A DNA stretch of 64,000 bases from Uranotaenia lowii (taxonomy: Eukaryota > Arthropoda > Insecta > Diptera > Culicidae): assembly GCF_029784155.1 (NCBI RefSeq), contig NC_073692.1, positions 328,247,920 to 328,311,919 on the forward strand, read 5' to 3'. A model generated the notes under the pieces. The model was not told where the DNA came from. It saw nothing but the letters and a program-made list of their open reading frames with translations, and made no database searches. Positions within the stretch are counted from its first letter, which is position 1, and each line of letters begins with the position of its first letter. The translations under genes and the position numbers were made by a program. Shown here in pieces: positions 58,776 to 64,000 of the stretch.

Positions 58776-59177
58776 AGGGGGCATCCATAAATTACGTAAC
58801 GCTTTTTTTGATTATTCTGACGAATATTACTAAGTGCAGTATATTTTGCATAACAAGTTATGCTGCTTGAACAAAATAAAGTGAACAAGGGAGATTACCA
58901 GTTAACAAGCACAGAGCAACTCGTAATAAGACAATTAATTTATTTTATCAAAGAGTTATCATCAATGAGTACTAAGAAGCGATTTGGATGGATAATAATT
59001 CCGTTTTAAAGATTTTTTTTATCTTCGAAAATCATGAGAAGATGGGGGGGGGGGGTAATTGTCAGCGTTACGTAATTTTCTTAGGGGGGTATGTCGAAGC
59101 GTTACGATTTGTGACATACGGGGGGGGAGGGGGTCAAAAAAGTGCATTTTTGCGTTACGTAATTTATGGATGCCGCC
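58776..59177. mobile_element. Small MITE with CATCCATAAATTACGTAACG ends
   Basis: Inverted ends GGCATCCATAAATTACGTAA (58780 on) and the complement near 59150-59172 are flanked by TA (58774-58775, 59178-59179). 402 bp, no coding capacity. It contains G runs at 59043-59056 and 59118-59131. A related fragment may be at 29480-29600. Confidence 0.8.
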
Positions 59178-59179
59178 TA

Positions 59180-59662
59180 ATCAGGTACTAGTAAAGAGTA
59201 ATTTCGTAAGTCACCGTTAAAGCCTCAATTTTTTTTCTGTTGAGAAAATATTTCATATTCTAAACATAATCTTCATAAGCTGGGGGTAAAGCAATAAAGA
59301 GTAATTCCAGTCGCCTTAAAAGTCTTGATTTTTTTTCTGTTGAGAAAATATTTCATATTCTTAACATAATGTAGTGGTTTTCAAAGTAGTCCCTACCGCC
59401 CCCTTGGGGGCTTTGAGAGCTTCTAGGGGGGCGGTGAGCTCAACTTTTAAATTTGGGGGGCATTGGAAGGGCTCAGGGGGGCGGTGAGTTGATTTCAAAA
59501 TTCACATTTTTACAAATAACGGAACAACTTAGAATTGAAATGACAACGATTACGTTCAATGCCCAGCAATTAAAAGATTTTGAATAACTCTGAAAACCAA
59601 ATTATCAGCAGGTTAGGTGCAATATCTGTAAACTTCCAGTGCTGAGAAGCATTTGTCTCTAT
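59180..59662. other. Spacer with a hAT-like end fragment
   Basis: GTAGTGGTTTTCAAAGTAGT followed by CCGCCCCCTTGGGGG and repeated GGGGGGCGGTGAG (59371-59490) resembles the end of a hAT-like element (AGTGGTTCTCAAA-type start). The other end is not visible. An earlier repeat of AGTAATT...TTTTTTTCTGTTGAGAAAAT occurs twice (59198 and 59300). Confidence 0.45.
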
Positions 59663-59664
59663 TA

Positions 59665-60620
59665 AAGGGTGATACGGTCAAAGTTTGGTCAAGGGATAAC
59701 GCGTGTAAATCGGTGAAATCGTTTATTTAAAAAATCAAATTAAATTTATTTTTCAAGTTTAATTAGTATAAAATTCAGGAAAAAATATTCAGTTAGGCTT
59801 CCGCTTTTCCAAATCCGAATTGCCGGGCCTTACGCTGGAAGCTATAAAAATGCTGCTTTTCAAGCCACAGGTACAGATGGCTTGCCAAACCAGATATTTC
59901 TTCGCGAACTTTGACAGTTTCAAGTGCTTGAAAATATCTGCTACCTTTCCCCTTCTTTTTGCAGTATAAAACTCCGGTCCCGGAAGCTGCTTGTAGTCGG
60001 CTTTGACGTAGGTTTCGTCGTCCATTACCATGCATTCAAACTTCGTCCGCATCGTCGTGTACATCCTCCAGGATCGCGCTTTGGCCGTCGTATTTTGTTT
60101 ATCATCGCGATTTGGAGTCACCACCTTCTTATAAGTCGATAGTCCAGCTCGTTTTTTGGCTCGATGCACGGTTGTAGAGGATACACCTAGCTTATTTGCG
60201 GCTTCTCGGAGAGAGAGGTTAGGGTTTCGCTTGAAACTACCGGCAACTCTCTTTGTCGTCTCAGCGGCTTCCGGTTTTCGATTTCCCCCCGATCCAGACT
60301 TCCTTGCTGTCGACAAACGTTCCTCAAACATTTTAATTACATTTGTAACGGTTGATTTGGCAACTTTTAGCTATTTTGCCAGCTTTGCGTGCGAGTAGTT
60401 CGGATTTTCGCGATGCGCGAGCAAAATTTTGATACGCTGCTCTTCTTCCTTGGACGGCATTTTGACAACTGAAGAGTGAATTCCAAAATCAAAATAGGAG
60501 CAACATTCTACACACATACACACACCTTCAAAATGAGGGGTGTTCAGGTTTTTTTTTAAATGCAAAATTGAAAGAAATACGTCAAGTTGGCATTGACCAA
60601 ATTTTGACCGTATCACCCTT
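59665..60620 (-). mobile_element. DD37E transposon, copy 2, internally deleted
   Basis: 956 bp between TA dinucleotides (59663-59664, 60621-60622). Terminal repeats of about 28 bp (AAGGGTGATACGGTCAAA...) agree with at most one mismatch. Compared with copy 1 it lacks about 365 bp between TTACGCT and AAGCTAT (junction at about 59836), which removes the second Asp and the Glu of the catalytic triad. It can only have been moved in trans after that deletion. Confidence 0.9.
59793..60460 (-). pseudogene. DD37E transposase, N-terminal part
   Basis: The minus-strand Met at 60460-60458 (MPSKEEEQRIKILL) starts a helix-turn-helix domain. After one frameshift near 60365 the frame continues KVAKSTVTNVIKMFEERL, then SLREAANKLGVSSTTVHRAK, a second DNA-binding helix region. 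The first catalytic Asp is in CMVMDDETYVKADYKQLPG (about 60000-60050). After FIAS (59840) the core is deleted and the frame runs into the C-terminus, which has the same GFGKAEA end as copy 1 in another frame. No catalytic activity is possible. Confidence 0.85.
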
Positions 60621-60622
60621 TA

Positions 60623-63600
60623 CTCGCAATCACGGACAGATTTTTTTTTAATTGTGACAGATTTGTTGATCAGGTTTTGTAAGATTGGCATGCCTGAAAA
60701 TATTCAAAATGTATTGTCTTTAATAATTGACAAAAAAATCTTCCGAATAGAATCTGTGTTATTTAAAAGGCATCACAGATTAGATCATACATTTTTTAAA
60801 TGACATAATGCTTCTTTCGCCGGGAACTCCTTAATATATGTATATTCTTTAGTTAGAAAAAAGAACGTGATGAAAAATTTATTATGGATTGACATTCAAG
60901 ATTTTCCAGATTTTTTCGGGAATATACAAGTTTTCAAGGTCAAGTGAACAAGTAAGTCCTTATTTTCTTAGATTTATACACAGGAAAAAAAAAAACGAAA
61001 AACTCAAGTAGGGCTAAATTTTTGGAGCCAGATTTATCTGATTTGGTTTTTATTTTGAAGTTTCGAAAATGATTCATACGTTGCTAACGTGTTTTGATGA
61101 AAATACTGAAATTTGTTGTACTGCTTCTCACTTTATTCTTGATTATTTTTTTCGAATAATTACCTACTGAAATCTGCTTAGATTTTCACGGATTTTGTTT
61201 TGAAAAATCACATGCTTAAATCTAACCAAGTTTTTAAAAAAACTATCCTGGTTTGCACAGCCTTCATAAATGAGGGATAAATTCTGCAATACTCACTTTC
61301 AGGGTCCCCTTGGCTTATATTCGAGTTAAACTATTCGATAAATTATTTAAGGAAGGTCTCCTTATTAAGCTGATTTTTTACGTTTCAGTTCCGAATTTCT
61401 AGTTTTTATTTCCTTTCCTAAATTTCTACTACTTGGTATGATCTAAGCAATGTTAATTTTTTTTTACTGGGGTACCCCTTAGGTCGGGGGGTCCGGAGCA
61501 ATTGCCCCACATTGACCGCCACCCCCCTTTAATACGACTTTGGGAGAGTTTCCTCTACAATGGGGTGAATTTTCAGAGATTTAGATTTTTTATTGATACC
61601 AAAAAACACCGTGTTATCATTAACACATAGAAGAGTTAACTCGTTGAAGTAAGTCAATTACTTTAGAATATATGAAAATTGTAACGAAAAAGTTGTTTCG
61701 TGCGTTTATCGAGCCAATTAATTGTCTATTTTCGTTATAAACAAATTGTGCTTAATGTTTACATTGGAGTTTTCAATTGCCATCGTAAATGAAATTGCTC
61801 TAGGATTGCCCACTATTCACTCCCTACGGAATCAATCCAACCCACTAGGATCCCAAAGTCAGGTCACAACAGTCCACTAGGAAATCCAAGCAATGGCTTG
61901 GACGGCATCGGCCTTCCTAGGTGACTTCAGCTTCCAACTTCAGAACGAATTTAAGTTAAAAACTAAACTCTTCAGGTTATTGGTAACCATTTCAAATCGA
62001 CCTTACAGAATGAATGTTCACCTTCGATTTGCGGGAAGAGAAGGTCAAATTCCTGACCGTAACTACCTGCCGAAACTTTGTGGCCCAACTCAATAACCTA
62101 CTCTGGGCAACCAAGAAGAGAGCAACGGGTGACCGTTTCCAGTCAAGGTCCAAGTCGTAAATTATATTTGGCCACCGATCTCCTCGGCTTCTGGCTAATT
62201 GGATACCCTCTCTCTCTAGGGTTTTGCGGGAACTATCTATGGATGGGTCCTGAAAAACCATCGGAATCTCATTTTTTCCTAAGAATGGTGATCACTCAAT
62301 TCTTCTGCCGAGCAAATGAGCATTTATGACGGGGCAGTTCAGTTGGAATCCCTGAAACTCTGCCACCATATAACTTTGACCGTTCCTTCCGATGCGATTG
62401 GCCCGAACGATCGTCATAACCGGTAGAGCTCAATGATGATGGTAGGGCACTCGAAAAATTTATTACCAAAATGGCCCGAAAGTTGAAACTGTCCAATTCG
62501 ATCCCATACGGTGGTCATACTGAAGCAACCGAAATCGAAACTTCAACAGCAATAACACAAAAAAAAAGCTAGCGGAAAAATAAATGAAAGAAAATCCAAC
62601 CTGAATCGGTGATTTACGAGTGAAACGATAATTTATGATTTAATTGGATTTTTATTTATTTTCAATATCGAAAAATTTGCCTCCTATTCAGAAGGATGGA
62701 AACGAACTTCTCGGACAAATCATGCGCTGATCCTCGGAATCAAACTGGAATCCATACAAAACGCTTTAGTTCGGGAAAACATGCAATTTGGCGATTCCAA
62801 TGTATGATCAGTTTGATTTATTCGACTGGGTGTATGGAAATGGCTTGAATTGGGTGCATCATTATCGGTGTAATTGTTGGACATTTTCTCGTTCACATCC
62901 CTGGGGGTTGTTGTTGTTCGTTGTTGGATGTGATAATTTAGGGAAATTGATTGTGTTTTGATACTTGGTTAATTATTTAAGCCGAAAGGGGATTTCAAAC
63001 AGAAAAAGTCAGATTTTTAGTCATACAGCTTTTTTACACACGAAGGCCAGGGAAAGTCAGTTTTATAAAAAAAATAATTTTAGAAATTTGCTTGATGTCA
63101 ACAAGATTTCAAGTTAATAAAAAATTGTTTTCCAAATTAAAAAAAAAAAAACATTTCATTTAGGTATGAAGAACAAAGAACCGTTGAAAAAGTAAACTGG
63201 TTATTTCCAAAAGAAATGAATAAACTCAAAACCGTAAAAATTGTTTACCTGCGATAAAAATTTCCTTGGAAATAAACCATCCCAACAAGTGTCAATTTGT
63301 CAAGCTTGCACCCTTCCACGACGGGAAAGGTGCCGGAAAAAATGTTCCCAACCGTTAGAACGAAATTCCCGTAGCCCAAAATTGAATTGTATGAACTGGA
63401 CTTTCCCAATCATAAAGCAGAAGCAGCGCCGTGGGATGAAAAGTTGCAGCGATAAAATATTTAGACACGGTTAACCAAGATTCGCCTTTGTTTCGCATTG
63501 TGTTTTTCTCATTTTTTGGGTTTTTACCTTTGGAAATTTACTACCTTACCTGGGCCAAACGATTGAAAACCTTGAGTTTCGAGAAGCTGAAAAGAGCAGG

Positions 63601-64000
63601 AATGTCATGGAAGGGAATTCGGGATCCCATAGAGTTCGATGCTGGTGCGCGCTCTTGGTGGGGTCCTATTTTTATTGACTTGTTCACTCTGTTCCTGTGT
63701 TCCCGCTGCTAAGGGAAGTTACAAAGTGGTCTTGGGGATCTCATACTGAACTCCAGCAGCAGTTCGTTGCAAAATCAATAAAAAACGGATCCCTTCGAGA
63801 AAAAATTAGACAGAAAGAGAAACCGAAGGCAATAAAAAAGAAATATATAACCCTTGGTCAGCTTCCTTCTAACGTAGATGTACTAAAAGGTTTGATAATG
63901 AAGTCGAACAATATCACCAAAACAGATGAATTAAAAGCTGAAAACAAATTTAGAAACGTTTTTAACCACAAAATTTGCAGCAAAATATGCAGCTGTTAAC
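60623..64000. other. Non-coding stretch, no gene recognised
   Basis: 60623-61860 is AT-rich without structure. 61860-62520 and 63240-63780 have moderate GC content and may be single-copy intronic or regulatory DNA. The frames at 61893-62096, 63488-63712 and 63697-63996 (100 codons, Lys-rich, ending in a stop near the window edge) show no domain. The last could be part of an exon or a decayed element. I cannot decide from this sequence. Confidence 0.4.

Noticed and set aside
59043..59131. G runs as quadruplex regulatory elements
   Set aside because: They lie within a small MITE and consist of single long G runs without the four spaced tracts expected of a quadruplex.
63697..63999. 100-codon Lys-rich frame at the window edge
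   Set aside because: No family resemblance that I can name. The upstream frame (63488-63712) does not join it clearly. It might be an exon, but the evidence is insufficient to call it.

Overview
This window looks like a gene-poor, transposon-dense stretch of an insect nuclear genome, most likely a mosquito (Culicidae). The reasons are the AT-rich background, three Tc1/mariner-type copies with the DD37E spacing known from mosquitoes, two RTE-like LINEs, BEL/Pao and copia remnants, tRNA-derived SINEs, and many TA-flanked or 8-bp-flanked MITEs. Species assignment is inference. I see no host protein-coding exon that I can support, no rRNA and no functional tRNA. Most of the unexplained sequence could be intron or intergenic DNA.

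Layout. 1-4.2 kb: non-coding, with a Helitron-like 3' end near 1.2 kb. 4.2-7.0 kb: a SINE, then a DD37E transposon that carries a 777-bp foldback element and a (CA)140 microsatellite. 7.6-10.8 kb: a SINE fragment split by a 2.9-kb RTE-like LINE with a 15-bp target duplication. 11.1-12.1 kb: a TA-flanked transposon with perfect 27-bp ends. 14.7-17.2 kb: a second RTE-like LINE. 17.3-20.85 kb: a BEL/Pao pol remnant on the minus strand, split by a 985-bp insertion. 20.88-21.7 kb: another DD37E-type transposase remnant. 24.3-28.5 kb: a CR1-like LINE split by a 1.9-kb hAT-like element.

29.0-32.4 kb: two adjacent DNA elements, one with GGGGTAATTATGAACA repeats and one with ATTCGGCCGAAT repeats. 32.8-35.9 kb: a deleted copia element with a SINE inside its 3' LTR and a run of palindromic repeats beside its primer-binding site. 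36.6-40.5 kb: three copies of a CCCGATCAG-ended MITE, one nested in another. 41.9-45.5 kb: three head-to-tail Helitron-like units, each built of 143-bp repeats. 45.5-47.5 kb: a copia LTR fragment split by a region that contains a 0.9-kb MITE. 53.2 kb: a foldback hairpin. 55.4-57.6 kb: an ORF1-only retroelement whose reading frame is interrupted by a second copy of the 0.9-kb MITE. 58.8-60.6 kb: a small MITE and an internally deleted DD37E copy.

The genes here do not form a pathway. The window records nested insertions, and several relative ages can be read directly: SINE before LINE, LINE before hAT, copia LTR before SINE, ORF1 element before MITE. The strongest unusual structures are the two-level Helitron-like repeat array, the palindrome/CTAACCGCAG composite repeat in the copia leader, the in-frame MITE insertion in an ORF1-only retroposon, and the 985-bp retroposed insertion that contains an LTR-type primer-binding site.
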